Program-made: the position numbers and the translations under genes
The notes under the pieces: model-generated
The model's database searches: none
Seen by the model: the letters and a program-made list of their open reading frames with translations, nothing else
What the model was told of the DNA's origin: nothing
Shown here: piece after piece, positions 5,267 through 12,407 of the stretch
How the letters are laid out: every line of letters begins with the position of its first letter
Position numbering within the stretch: position 1 is the first letter of the stretch
NCBI GenBank assembly: GCA_025355255.1
Contig: JANYAA010000278.1
Coordinates: 1 to 12,407, forward strand
Length of the DNA stretch: 12,407 nucleotides
Direction: 5' to 3'
Source of the DNA: Chloroflexota bacterium
GTDB taxonomy: Bacteria > Chloroflexota > Limnocylindria > Limnocylindrales > CSP1-4

Positions 5267-6580
5267 TCAGTCGCCGGACTCGGCTAGCGTCTCGGCCCAG
5301 CGCGACGCCACGGCCCGCAGCTCACCGACCATCGACGGCGCCATGCGGCCGCGAACGCGGACGCTCTGCGGCAGGTATTCGAGATCCACCGTGCCCCGCT
5401 CGCGCACGCGCGCCAGCAGCTCGCCCGCCGCGTACGGAACCTCAGCGTCCACGTCCTCCCAGAGGGACGCGAGGAGTGCCGCGATCTCCGCCCGCAGCGT
5501 GTCCAGCCCAAACCCCGTTGCGGCTGACACGAGCACCGTTCCCGAGACGGCGGGCGCGGGCCGCGAGCCGTCGGCGCCCGGATACAGCAGGTCTGCCTTG
5601 TTGAACGCGGTGAGGCGCGGCTTGGCCCCGGCGCCAAGCTCGTCCAGCACCGTCTGGACCGTGGCGCGGTGCTCGGCCGCGTGGGGGTCGGCGGCGTCCA
5701 CGACCTCGATCAGGACATCGGCGCGGGTGACCTCTTCAAGCGTGGCTCGGAAGGCATCCACCAGCTGGTGCGGCAGCTTGTGGATGAAGCCCACCGTGTC
5801 GGTGATGATCGCCGTCTGGCCGTCGCCCAGCTTCACCTGACGCGACGTGGGATCAAGCGTGGCGAAGAGCTTGTCCTCGGCCTTGGCCACCTCTGAGCCC
5901 ACGAGCGTGTTGAGCAGCGTGGACTTGCCAGCGTTGGTGTAGCCGACGATCGCGACCGTTGAGAACAGGCGCCGGTCGCGACCGCGCGCGGCGGTCTGGC
6001 GCTGCTGGCGGACCGCCTCCACCCGTTCCTTCATCTTCTTGATGCGGTCGCGGATCAGCCGCCGGTCCGTCTCGAGCTGGGACTCGCCCGGACCGCGGGT
6101 GCCGATGCCGCCGCCGGTCCGCGACAGGTGCGTCCAGAGGCGCGTCAGCCTCGGCAGCTGGTACTCGAGCTGCGCCAGCTCCACCTGGAGCCGGCCCTCA
6201 TGGGTCTGGGCATGCAGCGCGAAGATGTCGAGGATCAGGCGCGAGCGGTCGATGACCTTCACGCCCAGCAGTTGCTCCAAGGTTTTCTGCTGCGCCGGGC
6301 TGAGCTCGTCGTCGGCGATGACCAGGTCAAAGCCCGTCTCGGACTTGGCCTGGAGCAGCTCCTCGGCCTTGCCCTTGCCAACGTACCAGTTGGGGTCCAC
6401 GTGGCGGCGGTTCTGCCACTCCGCTCCAACCACCTCAGCGCCGGCGGTCGCCGCGAGCGCTGACAGCTCCGTGAGCGAGTCCTGCGCGCCCCAGCCGGGA
6501 TCATCGCCCGTGTCGACGGCGAGCAGGAACGCCTTCTCGGCGGGCTGGGCGATCTCGAAGGGCTCGCTGCGTGGGCTCAT
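5267..6580 (-). CDS. hflX: Ribosome-associated GTPase HflX
   Basis: A 437-residue HflX-family GTPase that binds the 50S subunit and splits or rescues stalled ribosomes under stress. The N-terminal HflX domain includes HVDPNWYVGKGKAEELLQA at 60-78, the VKVIDRSRLILDIFALHAQT block at 107-126 and the diagnostic GGGIGTRGPGESQLETDRR at 156-174, then a coiled-coil linker. The G domain has G1 GYTNAGKST at 213-221, G3 DTVGF at 261-265, G4 NKAD at 327-330 and G5 SAATGFG at 352-358. A C-terminal domain follows with VDLEYLPQSVRVRGRM at 398-413. All nucleotide-binding motifs are intact. ATG 6580 follows a GGGAGG Shine-Dalgarno at short spacing, 37 bases after the miaA stop; this is the widest gap in the operon. 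Confidence 0.96.
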   Translation of the reverse strand: MSPRSEPFEIAQPAEKAFLLAVDTGDDPGWGAQDSLTELSALAATAGAEVVGAEWQNRRHVDPNWYVGKGKAEELLQAKSETGFDLVIADDELSPAQQKTLEQLLGVKVIDRSRLILDIFALHAQTHEGRLQVELAQLEYQLPRLTRLWTHLSRTGGGIGTRGPGESQLETDRRLIRDRIKKMKERVEAVRQQRQTAARGRDRRLFSTVAIVGYTNAGKSTLLNTLVGSEVAKAEDKLFATLDPTSRQVKLGDGQTAIITDTVGFIHKLPHQLVDAFRATLEEVTRADVLIEVVDAADPHAAEHRATVQTVLDELGAGAKPRLTAFNKADLLYPGADGSRPAPAVSGTVLVSAATGFGLDTLRAEIAALLASLWEDVDAEVPYAAGELLARVRERGTVDLEYLPQSVRVRGRMAPSMVGELRAVASRWAETLAESGD

Positions 6581-6617
6581 GGCCCTCCCAGCATACCGGG
6601 CGCCACGGCGGGGGTCG

Positions 6618-7568
6618 TCAGCGGCCGAGCGTCAGCAGCCAGGCCTCTAGGGCAGCGAGGGCTGGCGGCAGCGGGTCCGCCGCGGCGTCGAGCACGGCGA
6701 GGTCGGGCTCGCCGCGGAACCACGAGCGCTGGCGGCGGGCGAAGCCGATGTTGTGCTGCGCGTCAAGCGCGATCGCCTCGTCCAGCGTGATCTCGCCGTC
6801 GAGGTGAGACCAGCTCTCCCGATAGCCGATTGCGGAGAAGCAGGGCAGCGCAGGGTCCCAGCGCTCACGCAGGCCGCGGGCCTCCTCGACGAGGCCGGCG
6901 TCGAACTGGGCGCGGGCGCGGGTGGTGATCCAGTCGCGCTGGATGTCGGGATCGAGCGCCAGCTGGAGGCCCAGCACCGGCGCCGGGTAGCCCACGGGCT
7001 CGGGCAGCGGCGCATCGCCGCGCAGGGTGGCGATCTCTAGGGCGCGGACCACCCGGCGCGGGTTGCGCAGATCCGTGCGCGAAGCGAGTCTGGGGGCAAG
7101 GTTTCGCAGCCGGCGAGCCAGCTCCCCTACCCCGTGGCGCCCGAGATCAGCCTCGATCTTCGCCCGGACGTCTGGGTCAAAGGCCAGCGCGTCGGTGTCA
7201 ATGCCGCGCATGACCGCACGCAGCCAGAACCCGGTGCCACCAGCGAGGATGCCGATACCGCCGCGGTCGCCAAGCGCCTCGAGTGCCGCCAGCGCATGCG
7301 TGCGGAAGTCGGCGATGGTGAACGGCTGGTCAGGCTCGACAAGGTCGATGCCGTGGTGGACGACACGGGTGCGCTCCTCGGCGCCCACCTTGGCGGTGCC
7401 GATGTCGAGACCGCGATACACCTGCCGTGAGTCCGCCGAGACGATCTCCGCCGGGATACCGCGCGCCGCCAGCCGCTCGGCGAGGGCGATGGCGAGGGCC
7501 GTCTTGCCGGTGGCCGTAGGCCCGCCAAGCACGACGAGCGGCGCGGTTGTTGTGACGGGGGTCTCCAA
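6618..7568 (-). CDS. miaA: tRNA dimethylallyltransferase MiaA
   Basis: A 316-residue MiaA, which transfers a dimethylallyl group to N6 of adenosine 37 in tRNAs reading UNN codons, the first step towards ms2i6A37. Motifs: P-loop GPTATGKT at 16-23, DSRQVYRGLDIGTAK at 46-60, HHGIDLVEPDQPFTIADF at 71-88, GGTGFW at 110-115, RRVVRALEIA at 171-180, AIGYRE at 246-251 and RRQRSWFRG at 278-286. Length is typical. The start appears to be a rare TTG at 7568, three bases after the miaB stop; the only other nearby option, a GTG at codon 14, falls too close to the P-loop strand. It lies directly downstream of miaB, whose product acts on the MiaA product. Confidence 0.96.
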   Translation of the reverse strand: METPVTTTAPLVVLGGPTATGKTALAIALAERLAARGIPAEIVSADSRQVYRGLDIGTAKVGAEERTRVVHHGIDLVEPDQPFTIADFRTHALAALEALGDRGGIGILAGGTGFWLRAVMRGIDTDALAFDPDVRAKIEADLGRHGVGELARRLRNLAPRLASRTDLRNPRRVVRALEIATLRGDAPLPEPVGYPAPVLGLQLALDPDIQRDWITTRARAQFDAGLVEEARGLRERWDPALPCFSAIGYRESWSHLDGEITLDEAIALDAQHNIGFARRQRSWFRGEPDLAVLDAAADPLPPALAALEAWLLTLGR

Positions 7569-7571
7569 CGG

Positions 7572-9224
7572 TCAGGCCAGCCGGCCGCGGAGCGCGTACG
7601 GGCCTGCATGCTCAATCAGGACGTCGGCCTCCGTGCCGAGGAGGCTGGCCGGGGCGGCGACGTGGACCAGCTTGTTCTCGCGGCTGCGGCCGAGCAAGTG
7701 GGCGATCCCGTCGGGCAGGTTCGCAAAGGCGTCCCGTGAGGCGGATGTGCTCGCGGCCTCCTCGTCGCCATCGTCGTCGTGGCTGTGGGCGCGCGGCGGG
7801 ACCACCGTGTCGAGCAGGACGCTCGCGGTTCGGCCAAGCCAGGCGCGGTTGCGCTCGAGGCCGATGCCCTCCTGGACCGCGAGCAGGTCCACCAGACGCC
7901 TGCGCTTCACCTCCGCCGGCACGTCGTCTGGAAGGCGCGTGGCCGGGGTGCCCGGACGCTCGCTGTACGCGGCAGCGAACACCTGGTCGTACCGGACGGT
8001 CTCGAGCAAGTGAATCGTGTCGGCGTACTCCGCGTCCGTCTCGCCGCAGAAGCCCGTGAAGATGTCCGTGGAGAGCGCGACGCCGGGCACGGCGTCCCGG
8101 ATGCGCGCCAGACGCTCGAGGTAGTGCTCGATGGTGTACTGGCGGCCCATGCGGCGCAGCATGGAGTCGGACCCGCTCTGGACCGGCAGATGGAGGGCTT
8201 CGCAGACGGACGGGCAGTCGGCCATGGCCTCGATCAGCCGGTCGGACAGGTCCCAGGGGTGCGAGGTGACATACCGGAGTCGCGGGATCGCCGGCACTCC
8301 ATCGGACGTCCGGATGGCGTCCACGGCGCGCACAAGCTCGGCGAGGTCGGGTCGCGCGGTTCGGTCCTGCGCCCGGCCGACGGTCCGCTGCGTCTGGACG
8401 TGGGCGAAGCGGGGCTGCGGTGCCAAGTCGTGGCCGTACGAGTTGACGTTCTGGCCCAGCAGCGTGACCTCGCGGTACCCAGCTGTCGCGAGGGCGCGCG
8501 CCTCCGCGACGATCTCGTCAAACGGGCGGCTCCGCTCGGGACCCCGGCTGAACGGGACGATGCAGTAGGTGCAGGTCTTGTCGCAGCCGTAGATGATCGG
8601 CAGCCACGCGCTGATGGCCGAGCCGCGAAGGACGGCGCCAGCGGCAATCGCATCGGCACGGGCGCGGACGAGATGTGCGGCATCGCTGACCTCGGCGCCC
8701 TTCACGAGGGTTGTGGCGGCGGTCATCGCGAGCGCGCCCACGGGCGCCTGCGCCGAGGCTAGACCAAGGCGGTCGATGAGCTCGGGCTCCTCGTCGGGCC
8801 GGAGGAACATGTCCACGGCGGGGTAGCGCTTGGCGAGGCCCGAGCGGTTCGACGTCCGGACAGAGCAGCCGGTGAGCACCACGCGCATCCCCGGATTGGC
8901 GGTCTTGAGTCGGGCGAGCACGCCCTGGCGGCCGATGACCTTCGCTTCGGCAGCCTCGCGGATGGCGCACGTGTTGATGACGACGAGGTCGGCTGCCTCC
9001 ATGGACGGCGCCTCCGCACAGCCCGACGCCAGCAGGCGCCCGGCCATCTCCTCGGAGTCGCTGCGGTTCATCTGGCAGCCGAGGGTCCACACAAAGAACG
9101 ACGGCAGGGCGCGCGTCTCCGGGCGGAATTCGGTGAGGCGAGCGTCCGCTGGCGAAGACATCGCTCCCGGCGCGGCGCTCACGGGCGCTGGGAACTCCAC
9201 GACAGGCAACTCGCGCGGGCTCAC
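7572..9224 (-). CDS. miaB: tRNA-i6A37 methylthiotransferase MiaB
   Basis: A 550-residue radical-SAM methylthiotransferase that adds the 2-methylthio group to i6A37. The N-terminal domain carries the auxiliary-cluster cysteines Cys50 (WTLGCQMNRSDSE), Cys86 (VINTCAIREAAEAK) and Cys120 (LTGCSVR). The radical SAM cluster is CDKTCTYC (Cys214, Cys218, Cys221) in YGCDKTCTYCIVPFSRGPER. Further family blocks are LLGQNVNSYG at 255-264, RLRYVTSHPWDLSD at 315-328, LHLPVQSGSDSMLRRMGRQY at 345-364, and a C-terminal TRAM-like region. It is about 100 residues longer than usual, through a 40-residue leader, extra sequence at about 155-200 and 268-292, and an acidic/serine-rich insert at about 478-500. The GTG at 9224 overlaps the PHP stop by 4 bp; ATG at codon 22 is an alternative start. 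Confidence 0.95.
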   Translation of the reverse strand: MSPRELPVVEFPAPVSAAPGAMSSPADARLTEFRPETRALPSFFVWTLGCQMNRSDSEEMAGRLLASGCAEAPSMEAADLVVINTCAIREAAEAKVIGRQGVLARLKTANPGMRVVLTGCSVRTSNRSGLAKRYPAVDMFLRPDEEPELIDRLGLASAQAPVGALAMTAATTLVKGAEVSDAAHLVRARADAIAAGAVLRGSAISAWLPIIYGCDKTCTYCIVPFSRGPERSRPFDEIVAEARALATAGYREVTLLGQNVNSYGHDLAPQPRFAHVQTQRTVGRAQDRTARPDLAELVRAVDAIRTSDGVPAIPRLRYVTSHPWDLSDRLIEAMADCPSVCEALHLPVQSGSDSMLRRMGRQYTIEHYLERLARIRDAVPGVALSTDIFTGFCGETDAEYADTIHLLETVRYDQVFAAAYSERPGTPATRLPDDVPAEVKRRRLVDLLAVQEGIGLERNRAWLGRTASVLLDTVVPPRAHSHDDDGDEEAASTSASRDAFANLPDGIAHLLGRSRENKLVHVAAPASLLGTEADVLIEHAGPYALRGRLA

Positions 9225-10177
9225 GCGGCCTCACTCCCGGGTGCAAAGCCCGTGCGCTGGCCCCAGCGGGTGGCAGCGATTGCGGTCCGGTCGGTCTCGA
9301 TCAGGCGCTCCGGCATGACCAGCAACGCATGGGTGGCGGCGTACGGCCCGTCGTCACCGTGATAGTCGGAGCCGCCGGTGGGCACAAGGTGCAGGTTGCC
9401 CGCCACCCGTCCCATCGCCGCGCGTGTCTCCGCGTCAAAGGAGCGGTGGTTGGTCTCCAACCCGCCGAGCCCCTCGGCGATCAGGTCGCGCATGAGCCCG
9501 ATCCGCGCCGGTGCCTCGGCGAAGTGGGCGAGCGAGGGCAGCCCGCCCGCGGCGCGGATCGCCCGGATGGCGCCGATGGGGCCCATCCCGGTCCGCGCGA
9601 CATACGCCGGCCGGCCATGCCCAATCCACACCCGGAAGGCCTCGTCCACGCTCTCCACATAGCCCGCAGCCATCATGGCGCGGCCGAGCGTGGGACGCCC
9701 AAGGGCGCCGCCGTCGGAGAGGTCCATCGCCGCAAGCTGATCGTCGATGGGCTTGCCGACCTCGCGCAGCTTCTCCACCGCCTGCGCGAACCGAATGCGG
9801 CGGGCATCGCGCTGCTTGAGGAGCGCCGTCTCAAAGGCCTCATCGTCAGGGTCTACGCCGATGCCAAGGATGTGGAGCTCGCCCTCGGAGAGCTCCACCG
9901 GCAGGCCGCGCGTGATGCTGTTGATCTCAACCGCTGGAACCAGCTCAAGACCGGCAGGCAGCGGCGCAGCGTCCGGCGCGCGGAGCTCACGGTATGCGGC
10001 CAGGTTGTCGTGGTCGGCGATGGCAAACAGCCGGATCCCAGCCGCAAACGCCTGGCGGACAAGCTCCACCGGCTCCAGCACGCCGTCAGAGCGAAGCGTG
10101 TGGGCGTGGAGATCGGCCGTGGCGGTGCCCGGCGCGGGCGCAGGCCCATCCGCCCGGCGGGCGTGTCGAGAGGCCAC
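9221..10177 (-). CDS. PHP-domain phosphoesterase (TrpH/RNase AM-like)
   Basis: A 318-residue PHP-domain metal hydrolase of the YciV/TrpH type. Characterised relatives remove phosphate from 3',5'-nucleoside bisphosphates and digest short RNA from the 5' end. Metal ligands are evident: His24 and His26 in ADLHAHTLRSDG, Asp55-His56-Asp57 in IADHDN, Glu84 in VPAVEINS, His102 in LHILG, His218 in SLAHFA, and Asp271/His273 in GGSDYHG. The GRPTLGRAMMAAGYV insert at 160-174 and the GRPAYVAR block are typical of this subgroup. The start is GTG at 10177, 5 bases after the ymdB-like stop; the first 20 residues are a non-conserved leader. It sits between RNase Y/YmdB and tRNA modification genes, favouring an RNA-related substrate; the exact one is inference. 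Confidence 0.9.
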   Translation of the reverse strand: MASRHARRADGPAPAPGTATADLHAHTLRSDGVLEPVELVRQAFAAGIRLFAIADHDNLAAYRELRAPDAAPLPAGLELVPAVEINSITRGLPVELSEGELHILGIGVDPDDEAFETALLKQRDARRIRFAQAVEKLREVGKPIDDQLAAMDLSDGGALGRPTLGRAMMAAGYVESVDEAFRVWIGHGRPAYVARTGMGPIGAIRAIRAAGGLPSLAHFAEAPARIGLMRDLIAEGLGGLETNHRSFDAETRAAMGRVAGNLHLVPTGGSDYHGDDGPYAATHALLVMPERLIETDRTAIAATRWGQRTGFAPGSEAA

Positions 10178-10182
10178 GCTTG

Positions 10183-11046
10183 TCAGATCTCGACGAGGCG
10201 CAGGATGCGCTCAATCTGCAGGGCGCGCCCAGTGGCTGGATCGATATCGATCTGGCAGGCGTTGAGGACGACGGGCCCGTCGCCCACCTCGAAGCGCGTG
10301 GGCAGCCCATTGAGGAAGCGCGGGATGACCGTGGCCGGGTTGAACCCGATCACGCTCCACAGCGGCCCCGTCATCCCCAGATCGCTCTGGTAGGCCGTGC
10401 CGTTGGGGAGGATGCGCTCGTCACCGGTGACCACATGCGTGTGGGTACCCACCACAACGGACACGCGCCCGTCGAGGTACAGGCCAAGCGCGGTCTTCTC
10501 AGAAGTGATCTCGCAGTGGAAGTCCACCAGGCGGATCGGCGGCAGCGGCTCGGAAGCCTCGTCAAGAAGACGGTCCGCCTCGGTGAACGGGTTCTCGATG
10601 GGCTGCATGAAGGTTCGGCCCTGGAGGTTGATTACCGCCAGCTCTGACCCGTCAAGCGCCGAGTATGTGCCCCAGCCCCGCCCGGGCACATCGTGCGTGC
10701 CGTAGTTGAGCGGCCGCAGCACCCGGTCGTTCGCGTCGAGGAACGGGTAGATCTCGCGCTTGTCCCAGATGTGGTTGCCGCTGGTGACCACATCGACACC
10801 GGCGGCAAACAGCGCCTCCGCGGTGGACGCCGTCAGCCCCATGCCGCCCGCGAGGTTCTCCCCGTTGGCGGTCACGAAGTCCACCCCGCGCTCAAGGCGC
10901 AGGTCAGGAAGCACCTGCTCCACAGCGATCCGGCCGGGCTTGCCGATCACGTCGCCGATCATCAGCACGCGGCAGGCGCCGGCGGGACGCGGCGCATTCC
11001 CGTTGGTCGGGTTGCCGAGCCCCGCCCGATCCGATCGGCCCGCCAT
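10183..11046 (-). CDS. ymdB: YmdB-family metallophosphoesterase (TIGR00282)
   Basis: A 287-residue member of the YmdB family; in Bacillus YmdB is a 2',3'-cyclic-nucleotide phosphodiesterase that affects biofilm formation and RNA levels. Metal and catalytic residues are conserved: Asp32 in GDVIGKPGR, Glu63-Asn64 in ANGENLAGGMG, Asn91-His92 in TSGNHIWDKRE, His177 in DFHCEITSEK, and His202/His204 in VVGTHTHVVTGDERI. Their spacing agrees with what I recall for the Bacillus enzyme, apart from a three-residue shift before His177. The first 25 residues are a poorly conserved leader. ATG 11046 has a clear Shine-Dalgarno GGGGAG (11059-11054) that overlaps the rny stop. The rny-ymdB order is also found in Firmicutes, supporting a joint role in RNA turnover. 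Confidence 0.95.
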   Translation of the reverse strand: MAGRSDRAGLGNPTNGNAPRPAGACRVLMIGDVIGKPGRIAVEQVLPDLRLERGVDFVTANGENLAGGMGLTASTAEALFAAGVDVVTSGNHIWDKREIYPFLDANDRVLRPLNYGTHDVPGRGWGTYSALDGSELAVINLQGRTFMQPIENPFTEADRLLDEASEPLPPIRLVDFHCEITSEKTALGLYLDGRVSVVVGTHTHVVTGDERILPNGTAYQSDLGMTGPLWSVIGFNPATVIPRFLNGLPTRFEVGDGPVVLNACQIDIDPATGRALQIERILRLVEI

Positions 11047-11059
11047 CGTGGCTGCTCCC

Positions 11060-12407
11060 CTACTTCGCGTATTCGACCGCGCGGGTCTCGCGGATCACGG
11101 TCACCTTGATCTGGCCCGGATACGTGAGGTTGTCCTCGATCTTCTTCACGATGTCGCGCGCTAGCCGGGTTGCGGACAGGTCGTCGATCTCCTCGGGGCG
11201 GACGAGGATGCGCACCTCGCGGCCAGCCTGGACAGCAAACGAGCGCTCCACGCCCGTGAAGCTCTCAGCGATTGCCTGGAGCTCCTCGAGACGCTTGATG
11301 TAGGTGTCCATCGTCTCGCCGCGGGCGCCGGGGCGCGAGGCCGAGATGGCGTCGGCGATCTGGACGATGGGCGCCTCGATACAGGCGTACTCGACCTCCT
11401 GGTGGTGCGCGGCAATCGCGTTAACCACCTTGGGGGGCATGCCGTGCTTCTGTGCGAGGGACGCGCCGATGGCGGCGTGGGGACCCTCAACTTCGTGGTC
11501 GACGCCCTTGCCGACATCGTGGAGGAGCCCGCCGATCTTGGCGGCCTGAATGTCGGCGCCAAGCTCTGCGGCGATGACCCCGGCCAGATGGCTCGTCTCG
11601 ACGGAGTGGACCAGCACGTTCTGGCCGTAGCTCGTGCGGTACTTGAGCCGCCCGATGAGCTTGACGAGGTCTGCCGGGAGGCCCGGAACGCCCGCGTCGT
11701 AGCAGGCCTGCTCGCCCGCCTGGCGGATGATGAGGTCCACCTCGGCGCGCGCCTTGGTGACGACCTCCTCGATGCGCCCGGGATGGATCCGGCCGTCGGC
11801 GATGAGCTTGGTGATGGCGACGCGGGCCACCTCGCGGCGGACAGGGTCGAAGCCAGACAGCACGACGGTCTCAGGGGTGTCGTCGATGATCAGGTCGATG
11901 CCGGTGGCCTGCTCGAGGGCGCGGATGTTGCGCCCTTCGCGGCCGATGATGCGGCCCTTCATCTCGTCGCTGGGCAGGTGGACCACGCTGACCGTGTGCT
12001 CGGCTGTGTGATCGGCGGCGACGCGCTGGATCGCGGTCACGATGATCTCGCGGGCCTTGTCCTGCGCCTCGTCGCGGGCCCGGCGCTCGATAGATCGCGC
12101 GAGCTTCACTGCATCGTGCTCGGCTTCCTCGCGGATGGCCTCCAGCAGCACCCCCTTGGCGTCAGCGGCGGTCATGCCGGCCACCTTCTCAAGCGCTGCG
12201 ATGCGCTCCTGGTTGAGCCGCCCCAGCTCGTCTCGCTGGTGCTCAACCTCGCGCTCGCGGTCGTTGATCTTGCGGCCCTTCTCCTCGAGCATGTCGGCCC
12301 GCTGGTCAAGCTGCTCATCGCGGGCGAGCAGACGCCGCTCAAGAACCTGGAGCTCGCCGCGCTTTGCGCGCGCCTCCTCCTCCGACTGCAGCGCGAGGCC
12401 GAGGAGG
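11060..12407 (-). CDS. rny: Ribonuclease Y (5' partial)
   Basis: The major endoribonuclease of mRNA decay in many Gram-positive-like bacteria. The frame is open to the window edge, so the ATG at 12292 is internal: 38 further codons upstream encode coiled-coil sequence ([20 protein letters not shown]). About 448 C-terminal residues are visible, and roughly 60-70, including the N-terminal membrane anchor, are outside. Numbering from the 12292 Met: coiled coil to about 90, KH domain with [20 protein letters not shown] at 113-132, HD domain with [14 protein letters not shown] at 226-239, LLHDVGKG at 256-263 and AHHQEVE at 295-301, then the conserved C-terminal region with [17 protein letters not shown] and ending AVEYAK. 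All catalytic signatures are intact. It ends 13 bases before the ymdB ATG and is the first visible cistron of the operon. Confidence 0.96.
   Translation of the reverse strand, partial: LLGLALQSEEEARAKRGELQVLERRLLARDEQLDQRADMLEEKGRKINDREREVEHQRDELGRLNQERIAALEKVAGMTAADAKGVLLEAIREEAEHDAVKLARSIERRARDEAQDKAREIIVTAIQRVAADHTAEHTVSVVHLPSDEMKGRIIGREGRNIRALEQATGIDLIIDDTPETVVLSGFDPVRREVARVAITKLIADGRIHPGRIEEVVTKARAEVDLIIRQAGEQACYDAGVPGLPADLVKLIGRLKYRTSYGQNVLVHSVETSHLAGVIAAELGADIQAAKIGGLLHDVGKGVDHEVEGPHAAIGASLAQKHGMPPKVVNAIAAHHQEVEYACIEAPIVQIADAISASRPGARGETMDTYIKRLEELQAIAESFTGVERSFAVQAGREVRILVRPEEIDDLSATRLARDIVKKIEDNLTYPGQIKVTVIRETRAVEYAK

Noticed and set aside
7027..8013. Long plus-strand frame of 328 codons across miaA and miaB.
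   Set aside because: Antisense to two confidently identified genes; its composition is Ser/Arg/Ala low complexity and it has no motif.
12293..12407. Starting rny at ATG 12292.
   Set aside because: The upstream frame stays open to the edge and encodes coiled-coil sequence typical of RNase Y, so the gene continues outside the window.

Overview
This is a GC-rich bacterial chromosome segment. It pairs a mobile-type defence and toxin-antitoxin (TA) region (about 1-4645) with a compact, co-directional housekeeping operon (about 4673-12407, minus strand). RNase Y next to a YmdB-type phosphodiesterase, frequent GTG/TTG starts, 4-bp stop/start overlaps and strong GC bias fit a GC-rich Gram-positive-like lineage. 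Chloroflexota (Limnocylindria-like) is my best guess, made from gene content only.

Left part, plus strand: the C-terminal end of an MmeI-like type IIL restriction-modification protein (1-617) overlaps by 4 bp a DUF6650-like gene (614-1090). A DUF433 antitoxin / DUF5615 PIN-like toxin pair follows (1200-1758), then a solitary nucleotidyltransferase-fold protein (to 2658).

Middle part, minus strand (order of transcription right to left): a vapB-vapC pair (4611-3965) lies behind a clear sigma70-type promoter whose -10 is embedded in a perfect inverted repeat. Next come an AbiEii-like nucleotidyltransferase (3888-3160) and a small partner gene (3163-2924). Just past that partner is a frameshifted scrap of a second vapC 3' end (2845-2903). 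The convergent gap 2659-2923 otherwise holds only an AT-rich promoter/operator-like dyad (2782-2809) with no evident gene.

Right part, minus strand, transcription order: rny (5' end outside the window), ymdB-like metallophosphoesterase, PHP phosphoesterase, miaB, miaA, hflX and an unrecognised 194-residue protein. Spacings run from a 4-bp overlap to 37 bp, so this is probably one operon joining RNA decay (RNase Y, YmdB, PHP), A37 tRNA hypermodification (MiaA then MiaB) and ribosome rescue/recycling (HflX). No factor-independent terminator is visible after the last gene, so read-through into vapBC is possible. No rRNA, tRNA, CRISPR array or transposase was found.
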